Below, in pieces: positions 30,398 to 38,587 of a DNA stretch of 64,000 bases; within the stretch, counting starts at the first letter, position 1; every line of letters begins with the position of its first letter. The position numbers and the translations under genes are program-made. Under the pieces are notes generated by a model, which did not search any database, was not told the DNA's origin, and worked only from the letters and a program-made list of their open reading frames with translations. The stretch covers positions 62,001 through 126,000 of the forward strand of contig CAVPAX010000004.1 in assembly GCA_963701715.1 (NCBI GenBank), in the 5' to 3' direction. Origin of the DNA: Methylotenera_A sp963701715. GTDB taxonomy: Bacteria; Pseudomonadota; Gammaproteobacteria; Burkholderiales; Methylophilaceae.

Positions 30398-32269
30398 TTA
30401 AGCGATAAGTCTATTCATACGTTTGAGAAAGCCTGCAGGATCATCCAATTGGCCACCTTCCGCTAGCAGTGCCTGATCGAACAGCAAATGTGCTAGATCC
30501 TTAAATGCAGCATCCTCGGTTTCGGTCTCCATACGCTTTACCAGTTTGTGCTCTGGGTTTAGCTCCAGAATCGGCTTGCTTTCAGGCGCTTTCTGACCTG
30601 CCGCTTTCAGCATGCGTGCCAAATTCCCGGATAAATCATGCTCGCCAGCCACTAGGCAAGCAGGCGAATCAGTAAGACGATGCGTAACACGCACGTCTTT
30701 TACCGCATCTCCCAGCGATATTTTAATGCGCTCAATCAACGACTTAGACTCTTCCTCGATTTTCTTTTGAGCTTCTTTTTCAGCTTCATCTTCCAGTTTA
30801 CCCAAGTCCAAATCGCCTTTGGCAATGGATTGTAGTTTTTTGCCTTCAAATTCTGTCAAACTACCCAGCAGCCATTCGTCTACCTTGTCACTCAACAACA
30901 ATACTTCAATGCCTTTTTTGCGGAAGATTTCCAAGTGTGGTGAATGCTGTGCCGCTGCAAAAGTATCAGCAGTGATATAGTAAATCGCTTCTTGTTCAGG
31001 TTTCATGCGGCCAACGTAGTCAGCCAATGAAACCGTTTGTGCATTTGTATCAGCATGGGTACTGGCGAATCTCAGCAATCCAGCTATCTTTTCTTTATTG
31101 GCAAAGTCTTCGCCTGGCCCTTCTTTGAGCACACGGCCAAACTCAGCCCAAAATTTGGCGTAATCTTCGGATTTATCTTTCGCCATATCTTCGAGCAAAC
31201 CAAGCACTTTTTTTACGGAGCCATTTTTAATCGCATCCACATCGCGGCTGTCCTGCAAAATCTCGCGCGAAACATTCAATGGCAGGTCAGCGGAATCAAT
31301 TACCCCTCGTACAAATCGCAAGTATTGCGGCATGAGCTTTTCCGCATCTTCCATAATAAATACGCGCTTCACGTAGAGTTTAATACCATGGCGGCGTTCT
31401 CTATCATATAAATCAAACGGCGCCTTGCTTGGAATATAGAGCAAGGAAATGTATTCCTGCTTTCCCTCTACACGGCTATGCGTATAAGCGAGCGGATTTT
31501 CAAAATCATGCGAAACGTGTTTGTAAAACTCCTGGTATTCTTCTTCGGTGATGTCATTCTTGGCACGCGCCCACAAAGCTGAAGCTTTGTTCACCGTTTC
31601 ATCTTCATCAGTAGGGATTTGTTCGCCGTCTTTCCACTCCGATTTTTTCATCACGATTGGAAGCGTGATATGGTCGGAATATTTACGGATAACCGTTTTA
31701 AGTTTCCAGTCATTCAGGAACTCATCCTCACCATCGCGCAAATGCAGAATCACGTCTGTGCCACGCGTGGCTTTTTCCACGGCCTCGAGCGTATAATCGC
31801 CCTCTCCGGCAGACTCCCACTTCACAGCCTCTTTTTCACCCGCACGGCGCGTAATCAAGGTAACTTTATCAGCGATAATAAAGGATGAATAAAAACCCAC
31901 ACCAAATTGGCCAATCAGGTTGGCATCTTTAGCCTGATCGCCCGTTAAACTTTGAAAGAATTCTTTGGTGCCAGATTTGGCAATGGTGCCAATATTGTGA
32001 ATCACTTCATCGCGACTCATGCCAATACCGTTATCCGAAATTGTCACTGTTCGCGCGGATTTGTCAAAGGCGATGCGAATCTTCAAGTCGCTGTCATTTT
32101 CATATAATGCACTGTTTGATAAGCCTTCAAAGCGCAGTTTGTCTGCCGCGTCAGAAGCATTTGATATCAACTCGCGCAATACAATTTCTTTATTTGAATA
32201 CAACGAGTGAATCATCAACTGCAATAATTGCTTCACTTCTGCCTGAAAGGCTAAATGCTCTGCTGCCAT
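30398..32269 (-). CDS. htpG: Molecular chaperone HtpG (Hsp90)
   Basis: Dimeric ATP-dependent chaperone. The N-terminal GHKL ATPase has the signature YSNKEIVLRELISNASDA (about residue 25-45), DNGIGMSRDEV, and GQFGVGFYSSF; middle and C-terminal dimerisation domains follow to residue 623. The start at 32269 (MAAEHLAFQ) has AAGGAG seven bases upstream; the open frame runs 16 codons further but without such a site. A convincing sigma-32 promoter was not resolved. Confidence 0.97.
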   Translation of the reverse strand: MAAEHLAFQAEVKQLLQLMIHSLYSNKEIVLRELISNASDAADKLRFEGLSNSALYENDSDLKIRIAFDKSARTVTISDNGIGMSRDEVIHNIGTIAKSGTKEFFQSLTGDQAKDANLIGQFGVGFYSSFIIADKVTLITRRAGEKEAVKWESAGEGDYTLEAVEKATRGTDVILHLRDGEDEFLNDWKLKTVIRKYSDHITLPIVMKKSEWKDGEQIPTDEDETVNKASALWARAKNDITEEEYQEFYKHVSHDFENPLAYTHSRVEGKQEYISLLYIPSKAPFDLYDRERRHGIKLYVKRVFIMEDAEKLMPQYLRFVRGVIDSADLPLNVSREILQDSRDVDAIKNGSVKKVLGLLEDMAKDKSEDYAKFWAEFGRVLKEGPGEDFANKEKIAGLLRFASTHADTNAQTVSLADYVGRMKPEQEAIYYITADTFAAAQHSPHLEIFRKKGIEVLLLSDKVDEWLLGSLTEFEGKKLQSIAKGDLDLGKLEDEAEKEAQKKIEEESKSLIERIKISLGDAVKDVRVTHRLTDSPACLVAGEHDLSGNLARMLKAAGQKAPESKPILELNPEHKLVKRMETETEDAAFKDLAHLLFDQALLAEGGQLDDPAGFLKRMNRLIA

Positions 32270-32374
32270 ATAAACTCCTTTTTTCTTAAATTTTGATAGT
32301 AAACTTTTTATAACCAACGATTTGTTGTAAATTGGGGTGCACCCCTAAATTTCAAGATGAATGGAAGCTAAAAA

Positions 32375-32638
32375 ATGGCAGAAATCAAAGTATCCCAGTT
32401 GGATGAGATAACTTTTCAAGTCACTGTTGTAGACAAATCTACAACCACACACGAAGTGAGAGTTCAAGCTGACTATGCACAAAAACTTACTACCGGGAAA
32501 ATCACTACCATACAACTGGTGAAAAAATCTTTTGAGTTTCTGCTTGAGCGCGAGCCCAATACCAGCATTTTGCGCAATTTCGATTTAAGTGTGATTGCGC
32601 GTTATTTCCCTGAATATGAGCGCGTAATTGGTAAGTAA
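32375..32638 (+). CDS. Small protein of unknown function
   Basis: Not recognised. The 87-residue product has no signal or membrane segment. It begins with a beta-rich stretch (ITFQVTVVDKSTTTHEVRV) and ends in a helical part with SFEFLLEREPNTSILRNFD and ARYFPEYERVIGK. A GGAAG site precedes the ATG. It lies between divergent htpG and ppx, 48 bp before ppx on the same strand, and codon use resembles its neighbours, so it is likely a real gene. Confidence 0.7.
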   Translation: MAEIKVSQLDEITFQVTVVDKSTTTHEVRVQADYAQKLTTGKITTIQLVKKSFEFLLEREPNTSILRNFDLSVIARYFPEYERVIGK

Positions 32639-32686
32639 TTACCTGTATGTCATCAAATTGTTAGGGAAATATGCTATAAATCAGTT

Positions 32687-34210
32687 ATGCAAAATAATGA
32701 TTTTACTTCCCCAGAAACCCTGCTTGCAGCAGTTGATTTAGGTTCAAACAGTTTCAGATTAGAGATTGGTCGCTATGAAAATGGCCGAATTCAGCGTGTA
32801 GATTATTTGAAAGAGTCCGTACGGCAAGGCGGCGATCTGGATGAAGAGCGGAATCTAAAGCCGGAAGCGATTGACCGAGGTCTTAAGTGTCTGGCACGCT
32901 TCGGAGAAACCTTGAAAGGTTTCCCCAAGCACCATGTGCGGGCAGTTGCTACGCAAACACTGCGCGAAGCCAGAAACCGCGATCTATTTCTCAAGCTAGC
33001 CAAAAAGGCTTTAGGTTATGAAGTAGAAGTGATTTCGGGCGTTGAAGAAGCACGGCTTATCTATCAAGGTGTAAGCCGATTACTGCCACAATCTGATGAA
33101 AAACGTTTAGTCATTGATATCGGCGGGCGCTCAACAGAGTTTATTTTAGGCCAACATTTAACTGCGGAAACTACAGATTCACTTCGCGTAGGCTCGGTGG
33201 CCTGGTCACTTAAATATTTTGCCGGCGGCACATTAAGCGAGAAAAACTTTCAGCGCGCCGAAATCGCTGCTGAGTCTTTTCTTGATGCTGTTGCAGATGT
33301 TTATCAACATCAATACTGGGATGTCGCTTACGGAGCATCGGGCACTGTGGGCGCAATTGCTGAGATATTAGCAGGCGCTGGATTTGAAGAAGATAAAATC
33401 ACGCGAAAAGGCTTGGTTTGGCTGCGTGCGCAGTTAATCAAAGCTAAAACGGTTGATAAGCTGGATTTAATTGGATTAAAAGAAGACCGCAAACCCGTAA
33501 TTGCTGGCGGTCTGTGTGTATTAATCGGCGTATTTGACTTGCTTAAAGTCGACACTTTAATAGTGGCGAAAGGTGCGCTGCGTCACGGCTTGCTGTATGA
33601 CATGATGGGGCAAGATGATGCAAACTCAGAGGATCTGCGCGACGCATCAATTGAATATCTCATTTCAAAATTTGGCGTGAATAAAACTCACGCTGGCAAT
33701 GTGGCCAAAGTTGCTTTGAGTTTTTTTAATGCACTTTTGCCTACCATTCTTGATGACAATCCACACGAACTTTATAAACGCAGACAATCACTCATTTGGG
33801 CAGCAAAGTGCCACGAAGTTGGTAGCGCCATTTCTCATAGCGAGTCGCATAAACATGGTGCTTATATCTTAGATAACACTGAGCTGATGGGCTTTGCACA
33901 AAGCGAGTTACATCGTTTGAGCTTGTTGGTGCTTGGTCATAGCGGTAAACTCAGAAAGCTGGACGCAGACTTTAACGACGAAAGTTTTATTTTTAAATTG
34001 CTTTCTTTACGCCTGGCCGTTATTTTCTGCCACTCTCGCAATATGCCTGTTATAAAAAACATTAAGCTAGAACGTGCTGGCAATACTTTTTTATTGAGCT
34101 TGCCAAGCGCTTGGCAAGAAGCCTTTCCACAAACCTCATACCTGCTGGAAGAGGAAATTCTTGCCTGGCAGAAAACCAACTGGAGCCTAGTTGTTTCTGC
34201 TCAAGATTAA
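32687..34210 (+). CDS. ppx: Exopolyphosphatase (Ppx/GppA family)
   Basis: Removes terminal phosphate from polyphosphate. The ASKHA-fold ATPase/phosphatase domain has phosphate loop 1 LLAAVDLGSNSFRLEIGR (about residues 13-30), the segment VEEARLIYQGV, and loop 2 LVIDIGGRSTEFILG; a C-terminal HD-like domain (KRRQSLIWAAKCHEVG) follows. 507 residues is the usual length. It is the degradative member of the polyphosphate locus with ppk and sixA. Confidence 0.95.
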   Translation: MQNNDFTSPETLLAAVDLGSNSFRLEIGRYENGRIQRVDYLKESVRQGGDLDEERNLKPEAIDRGLKCLARFGETLKGFPKHHVRAVATQTLREARNRDLFLKLAKKALGYEVEVISGVEEARLIYQGVSRLLPQSDEKRLVIDIGGRSTEFILGQHLTAETTDSLRVGSVAWSLKYFAGGTLSEKNFQRAEIAAESFLDAVADVYQHQYWDVAYGASGTVGAIAEILAGAGFEEDKITRKGLVWLRAQLIKAKTVDKLDLIGLKEDRKPVIAGGLCVLIGVFDLLKVDTLIVAKGALRHGLLYDMMGQDDANSEDLRDASIEYLISKFGVNKTHAGNVAKVALSFFNALLPTILDDNPHELYKRRQSLIWAAKCHEVGSAISHSESHKHGAYILDNTELMGFAQSELHRLSLLVLGHSGKLRKLDADFNDESFIFKLLSLRLAVIFCHSRNMPVIKNIKLERAGNTFLLSLPSAWQEAFPQTSYLLEEEILAWQKTNWSLVVSAQD

Positions 34211-34236
34211 TATTATTCGGTGAATTAGCTATATTT

Positions 34237-34254
34237 ATTACAGAAATATGACAG
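34237..34254 (-). promoter_or_regulatory. Pho-box-like repeat near the H1-like gene
   Basis: On the minus strand CTGTCAT, four AT bases, CTGTAAT: two 7-mers 11 bp apart as in PhoB sites (consensus CTGTCAT, four bases, CTGTCAC/T). It abuts a TTGACA (34255-34260) that could be the -35 of the downstream gene. Its orientation is opposite to that gene, which makes activation there less certain. Confidence 0.4.
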
Positions 34255-34264
34255 TTGACATGCA

Positions 34265-34299
34265 ATATAAACGGTATAAACTGTTTATACCGTTTATAT
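34265..34299. promoter_or_regulatory. 35-bp perfect palindrome, probable operator
   Basis: Arms ATATAAACGGTATAAAC and GTTTATACCGTTTATAT around a single T, with no mismatch. It ends 10 bp before the ATG of the H1-like/RHH gene, and TTGACA at 34255-34260 lies just upstream, so the palindrome would cover the -10 region (TATAAA or TAAACT). This is the geometry of a repressor operator; the dimeric RHH protein encoded next is the obvious candidate. It has no U-tract, so it is not a terminator. Confidence 0.7.
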
Positions 34300-34309
34300 G
34301 GAGAATGTC

Positions 34310-34792
34310 ATGTCAAAAATATCACCGATACAAGCTCAAGCATTAGGGCTTAAACCTGCTGCTACTAAAACAGCTACTACAGCTAAAGCCGTTGTCAAAA
34401 AAACCCCAATTCCAAAACCCATTGTAGCTAAACCGGTTGCTAAACCAGCTGTTTTAAGTAACCCTAAACCGGTTACAAAACTAGCGGCTAAAACAACGAG
34501 TGTCACAAAACCCAAGGCTACAACAGTAAAAAAAGAAGCTAGAAAGGATACAAAAAAAGCGAAGCCAGAAAAAATCAAAATGGAGCGCGATAGCTTCACC
34601 ATGCCTAAAGACGAATATGCGCAAATCGCTCTGTTGAAAACACGCTTGACAGCCATGGGACAACCCGCGAAGAAAAGTGAGCTTCTACGTGCGGGTATTA
34701 AATTATTGGTGGCTATGAGTGACAATACGCTCAAAACCACGTTAGCTAAGATTCCAGTGATAAAAACTGGACGCCCTAACAAAAGAGGATAA
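34310..34792 (+). CDS. Histone-H1-like tail fused to a ribbon-helix-helix-like domain
   Basis: 160-residue very basic protein. Residues about 8-95 are a Lys/Ala/Pro/Thr tail (KPVAKPAV, KPKATTVKK) like the tails of bacterial histone-H1-like and PhaF/AlgP proteins. Residues about 95-145 look like a ribbon-helix-helix DNA-binding unit: a strand (DSFTMPKDEY), then two helices (QIALLKTRLTAMG and KSELLRAGIKLLVAMS). It ends in a short basic GRPNKRG. The start is ATG 34310 with GGAG six bases upstream; ATG 34298 is in frame too. The gene lies between ppx and sixA-ppk. A role in organising DNA or polyphosphate granules, or autoregulation, is inference. Confidence 0.75.
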   Translation: MSKISPIQAQALGLKPAATKTATTAKAVVKKTPIPKPIVAKPVAKPAVLSNPKPVTKLAAKTTSVTKPKATTVKKEARKDTKKAKPEKIKMERDSFTMPKDEYAQIALLKTRLTAMGQPAKKSELLRAGIKLLVAMSDNTLKTTLAKIPVIKTGRPNKRG

Positions 34793-34813
34793 GTTAATTT
34801 TTTAAATTAACTT
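34791..34813. terminator. AT-rich bidirectional hairpin
   Basis: AAGTTAATTT and AAATTAACTT pair over 10 bp around TTT, spanning the gap between the convergent H1-like gene and sixA. It could end both transcripts, although the stem has almost no GC. Confidence 0.5.
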
Positions 34814-35298
34814 GGCAAGAGGCTTGGTGTTTGTACAGTGAATATATTGTATTGTCCGGGCTGAATTGTGGATTGGCGCAACCACCAAATTGCGCCTTTT
34901 TTTATATTAATATCCCTATCTGAATAGCCTGTTAGATGCGCCACCAAAGCACCCAGCCATGGCTGGTGTCCCACAATCAGCAAATTTTGTTTTGATGTTT
35001 CGATATTTTCCAGAACAATTAAAATCTCATTCAGGTCTGCGCCAGGCTTTAAATCTGGGTGCAAATTGATATTGTAGTTTAAAGCTTCTGCTGTTTGAAA
35101 AGCACGTACTGCAGGGCTTGATATCAACATTAAGTTTTTAGGTAAATGTTTATGCAGCCAGCGTGCCATGAGCCTTGCCTGACGCTCGCCTTTAGGCGTA
35201 AGCTTACGCGCCATATCATCTTCTACACTTAATGCAATATCCACATGCTCTGCCTCGGCATGTCGCCATAAGATGAGGTTTTTAATTGCTATTGTCAT
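34807..35298 (-). CDS. sixA: Phosphohistidine phosphatase SixA
   Basis: Small histidine-phosphatase-superfamily protein (163 residues) with the catalytic RHA motif at the N-terminus (LILWRHAEAEH) and a second catalytic His in LLIVGHQPWLG. SixA removes phosphate from His residues of phosphocarriers such as NPr in E. coli. Its ATG overlaps the TGA of ppk, so it is the second gene of a ppk-sixA operon, an arrangement seen in many proteobacteria. Confidence 0.9.
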   Translation of the reverse strand: MTIAIKNLILWRHAEAEHVDIALSVEDDMARKLTPKGERQARLMARWLHKHLPKNLMLISSPAVRAFQTAEALNYNINLHPDLKPGADLNEILIVLENIETSKQNLLIVGHQPWLGALVAHLTGYSDRDINIKKGAIWWLRQSTIQPGQYNIFTVQTPSLLPS

Positions 35299-37346
35299 TT
35301 TAAGCTATGCTTTTCAATCAGCATACTTTGGCAACTGATGTTGCTGGTAGCGCGCAATGATGAAGTACGCACTGGTTTATATTCTCCTTGTGCGCCAAGC
35401 TCAAATGCGTCGATATTATCTTGTAAATAAGGCGTTAATAAATCTTCTATGATACGTTTTTGCATGACAGCATCATGAATCGGCCAAGCTACTTCTACTC
35501 GACGCGTCATATTTCGGTTCATCCAATCTGCACTTGATAGCCAAATATTAATGTCTTGATTGATATTAAAATAAAACACGCGCGAGTGTTCTAGCAAGCG
35601 CCCCACAATCGAGCGCACCCTTACGCGGCCTTGCAATTGTGGCAAATCAACTGGCAAGATACATGCTCCCCGTACGATCAAGTCTATCTGCACGCCTTTT
35701 GTGGCCGCGTTGATGAGCGCATGCACCAGCACTTCATCAGTAAGCGAATTCATTTTTGCCACGATACTGGCTGGCTGGTCTTTCGCAGCGGCGTTTTGTG
35801 CTTTTTTAATTTGTGTGAGCATGGCTGATTGCAAGGTAAACGGTGCAACCAATAATTGCTGCATGCGTGGTAAAGGCAATTCGCTGGTTAAGTAGCGGAA
35901 CACATACTCCATCTCGCGCGTTACGGTAGCATCGGATGTGAGCATACAAACATCCGTGTACATTTTGGCGGTTTTAGGATTGTAATTACCGGTAGAAAGG
36001 TGCGCGTAACGCTTGATGGTCTTACCTTCGCGGCGCATTATCAACAGCATTTTGGCATGCGTTTTTAAACCCACCACGCCGTACACCACTTGCGCACCAA
36101 TCGATTCCAACGATTCCGCCCAGTTAATATTGGCTTCTTCGTCAAAGCGCGCTTTGAGCTCCACCACCACCAACACTTCTTTGCCGCGGCGCACGGCTTC
36201 CTGCAGCGCACGCAAGATACGTGGGTCGGAGCCTGTGCGGTAAATCGTCTGGCGAATCGCCAATACATCATCATCTTTAACCGCTTCTTCCAACATTTGA
36301 ATCACCGCATCAAAACTTTCAAATGGCTGGTGAATTAAAATATCCTTATCTTTAATTTGCGCCAAAATAGACTGGTTTTTAGCCAAACCTTTAGGCCATT
36401 GCGGAACGTAATTGCTAAATTTTAAATCCGCGCCCTCGGCCATGTCGGGCAATTGAATCAATCGACCTAGATTCACCGGTCCATTGACACGATATAAAGC
36501 AGGCTGCTGCAAATCAAACTGCTCAAGCAAGAAATTTGCTAACGCTTCATCGCATTCGTGTGACACCTCCAAACGCACCGCTTCACCATATTGCCTGTGA
36601 GCCAATTCTTCGCGTAGCGCAAGACGCAAATTACTTACATCATCTTCATCCAGCGCCAAATCCGAGTTGCGCGTCACGCGAAATTGCGAAAAATGCTCAA
36701 TGCGGGCGCCCACAAACAAATCAGCCAAATTTGCGCGGATAATACTGGTGAGCGAAACAAAGCATTGCTGCTGATAACTGATATTGGCAGGTAACTTAAC
36801 CAAGCGCGGAACAACTCGTGGAACCCTGACAATCGCGATATTGCGTTCCTGATTATGTGCATATTCCAACTGCACAATAAAATTAAGCGATTTATTCGCC
36901 ACTTGGGGAAACGGGTGTGACGGATCCAGCGCCACGGGCATCAGCAGCGGCTTAACCTCGCGCTTGAAGTATTGCGCCACCCAGTCAATTTGCGCTTGCG
37001 TGCGCACACTGCCCGAAACAAGCTGCACGCCGGATTTTTCCAGATCTGGCATCAGCACATTGTTAAACAACCTATACTGCTTTGCCACCAGTTCATGCGC
37101 CTTGTTAGATACTTGTACAAAGCTTTGAATGCTCACCAGACCTTGCATGATGTTGTCCCGCACCGCTTGCAGCTGTTGCGGCATGCGCACTTCAAAAAAC
37201 TCATCTAAGTTAGATGCAACAATACATAAAAACCTTAAGCGCTCTAATAATGGATAATCGTCTCGCTCTGCAAGTGAGAGCACTCGCTCGTTAAAGCTTA
37301 AAATGCTTAAATCTCGATCTAAGAGATTATATTTTGAAATGGTCAT
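35295..37346 (-). CDS. ppk: Polyphosphate kinase 1
   Basis: Reversible synthesis of polyphosphate from ATP. The four PPK1 domains are present: N-terminal LLDRDLSILSFNERVL, head domain, and two C-terminal phospholipase-D-like domains with the phospho-acceptor His in LKTHAKMLLIMRREG and the motif YAHLSTGNYNPKTAKMY. 683 residues. There is no ribosome site before the ATG and a Pho-box-like repeat ends only 13 bp upstream, so the message is probably leaderless or nearly so if that box drives it. sixA overlaps the 3' end. Confidence 0.96.
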   Translation of the reverse strand: MTISKYNLLDRDLSILSFNERVLSLAERDDYPLLERLRFLCIVASNLDEFFEVRMPQQLQAVRDNIMQGLVSIQSFVQVSNKAHELVAKQYRLFNNVLMPDLEKSGVQLVSGSVRTQAQIDWVAQYFKREVKPLLMPVALDPSHPFPQVANKSLNFIVQLEYAHNQERNIAIVRVPRVVPRLVKLPANISYQQQCFVSLTSIIRANLADLFVGARIEHFSQFRVTRNSDLALDEDDVSNLRLALREELAHRQYGEAVRLEVSHECDEALANFLLEQFDLQQPALYRVNGPVNLGRLIQLPDMAEGADLKFSNYVPQWPKGLAKNQSILAQIKDKDILIHQPFESFDAVIQMLEEAVKDDDVLAIRQTIYRTGSDPRILRALQEAVRRGKEVLVVVELKARFDEEANINWAESLESIGAQVVYGVVGLKTHAKMLLIMRREGKTIKRYAHLSTGNYNPKTAKMYTDVCMLTSDATVTREMEYVFRYLTSELPLPRMQQLLVAPFTLQSAMLTQIKKAQNAAAKDQPASIVAKMNSLTDEVLVHALINAATKGVQIDLIVRGACILPVDLPQLQGRVRVRSIVGRLLEHSRVFYFNINQDINIWLSSADWMNRNMTRRVEVAWPIHDAVMQKRIIEDLLTPYLQDNIDAFELGAQGEYKPVRTSSLRATSNISCQSMLIEKHSLK

Positions 37347-37359
37347 AGCATAATATCTT

Positions 37360-37388
37360 ATGACACTTTATGTGCAGAATTATGACAG
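37360..37388 (-). promoter_or_regulatory. Pho box upstream of ppk
   Basis: Three 7-mers at exact 11-bp steps on the ppk strand: CTGTCAT (37382-37388), CTGCACA (37371-37377) and GTGTCAT (37360-37366). The first is a perfect PhoB half-site, the third differs by one base and the middle one is weak. PhoB control of ppk is known in other bacteria. The site is in the 53-bp gap between tcdA and ppk. Confidence 0.6.
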
Positions 37389-37399
37389 TTTAATGAAAC

Positions 37400-38212
37400 T
37401 TAACTAATAGTCACTTTTTCTAATAGTTGCTGCAAAACCAAACTTACAGCTACAAAGCCAAACGAAGCCGTTACGCACACGCTTGAACCATATCCAGCAC
37501 AATTTAAACCTGTAATTGCGCTATTTTTAGCATCAGCAGAAGTCACATTGCAGCTTGTCTCAAGAGCATCTGGTTTTATCGTTTGTTCGTCAGAATATAC
37601 TGCCTGAATGCCAAATTTCTCAGATTTTTTGGAACTTGTAGCTTTAGGGAAATGAAAATCACGGCGCAACTGGTGGCGCACTTTGGCCAGCAATTTATCA
37701 CCCTGCACCTCTGCCAAGTCTGCCACTTTCAATTTCGTTACGTTTAACCTGCCGCCAGCGCCGCCCGTAGTGATAAGTGTTATTTTATTCTCGCGGCAAT
37801 ACGCTGCAATCGCGACTTTGGTTTTGGCATTATCAATCGCATCCAGCACCACATCAAAGCTGCGATTGAGCATACTATCCACATTTTCTGGTGTTACAAA
37901 ATCTTCGATCTCATGTACTTTACACCACGGATTAATAGCATGAATACGCTGTGCCATAGCAGCAACTTTCGCCTTACCGAACTCACCTTCCAACGCATGA
38001 ATTTGCCGGTTTACATTGCTTTCAGCAATATTATCCAAATCAATTAGGGTGATTTCGCCGACAGCATTGCGCGCCAGTGCTTCTGCCGCCCATGAGCCCA
38101 CGCCGCCTATGCCGATCACACATATATGAGCAGCTTGCATCTTGGTCAGCCCCGTCTCGCCGTACAGTCTGCTGACGCCGCCGAAGCGACGTTTGTAATC
38201 TATATCACTCAC
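37400..38212 (-). CDS. tcdA: tRNA threonylcarbamoyladenosine dehydratase (TcdA/CsdL)
   Basis: E1-like ATP-dependent enzyme that cyclises t6A to ct6A at position 37 of ANN-decoding tRNAs. The 270-residue sequence has the nucleotide-binding motif VIGIGGVGSWAAEALAR (about 32-48), DLDNIAESNVNRQ, the segment FDVVLDAIDNAKTK, and the C-terminal FGFVAVSLVLQ. Its ATG overlaps the stop of acpS (ATGA), so it belongs to the end of the lepA-acpS run. Confidence 0.93.
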   Translation of the reverse strand: MSDIDYKRRFGGVSRLYGETGLTKMQAAHICVIGIGGVGSWAAEALARNAVGEITLIDLDNIAESNVNRQIHALEGEFGKAKVAAMAQRIHAINPWCKVHEIEDFVTPENVDSMLNRSFDVVLDAIDNAKTKVAIAAYCRENKITLITTGGAGGRLNVTKLKVADLAEVQGDKLLAKVRHQLRRDFHFPKATSSKKSEKFGIQAVYSDEQTIKPDALETSCNVTSADAKNSAITGLNCAGYGSSVCVTASFGFVAVSLVLQQLLEKVTIS

Positions 38213-38586
38213 GTTTCCAGTACCACAAAAGCAGCCGCCAAATTCTTTTCATCACTAATGCTGACATGGGCTTTAGTGATGTTCTTGCTTTGTAAAAAAG
38301 CTTGCAATTCTGCCACCAGAATCAACATCGGCTTGCCCAAATCATCATGTGAAACCGCGATATTCTGAAAAGTAGCAGGAGCGCGCAAACCTGTACCTAA
38401 TGCTTTTGAAAATGCCTCTTTTGCAGCGAAACGTTTGGCTAAAAAACGTGCTTTGATGTGCGATTCGGAGTAACTTGCAAATTCGCTATCCGCCAGAATG
38501 CGTTTGGCAAAGTCATTCCCAAACTGTTGAATTGAGGCCTCAATACGTGCGACTTCAACGATGTCCGTGCCAATGCCAAAGATCAT
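38209..38586 (-). CDS. acpS: Holo-[acyl-carrier-protein] synthase
   Basis: Transfers 4'-phosphopantetheine to acyl carrier protein. The N-terminal Mg-binding motif is GIGTDIVEVARIEAS and the helix FLAKRFAAKEAFSKALGTG carries the second acidic/Lys set. 125 residues. The start taken is ATG 38586, one base after the TAG of pdxJ; four more codons upstream are open but overlap pdxJ. Confidence 0.95.
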   Translation of the reverse strand: MIFGIGTDIVEVARIEASIQQFGNDFAKRILADSEFASYSESHIKARFLAKRFAAKEAFSKALGTGLRAPATFQNIAVSHDDLGKPMLILVAELQAFLQSKNITKAHVSISDEKNLAAAFVVLET

Positions 38587-38587
38587 A

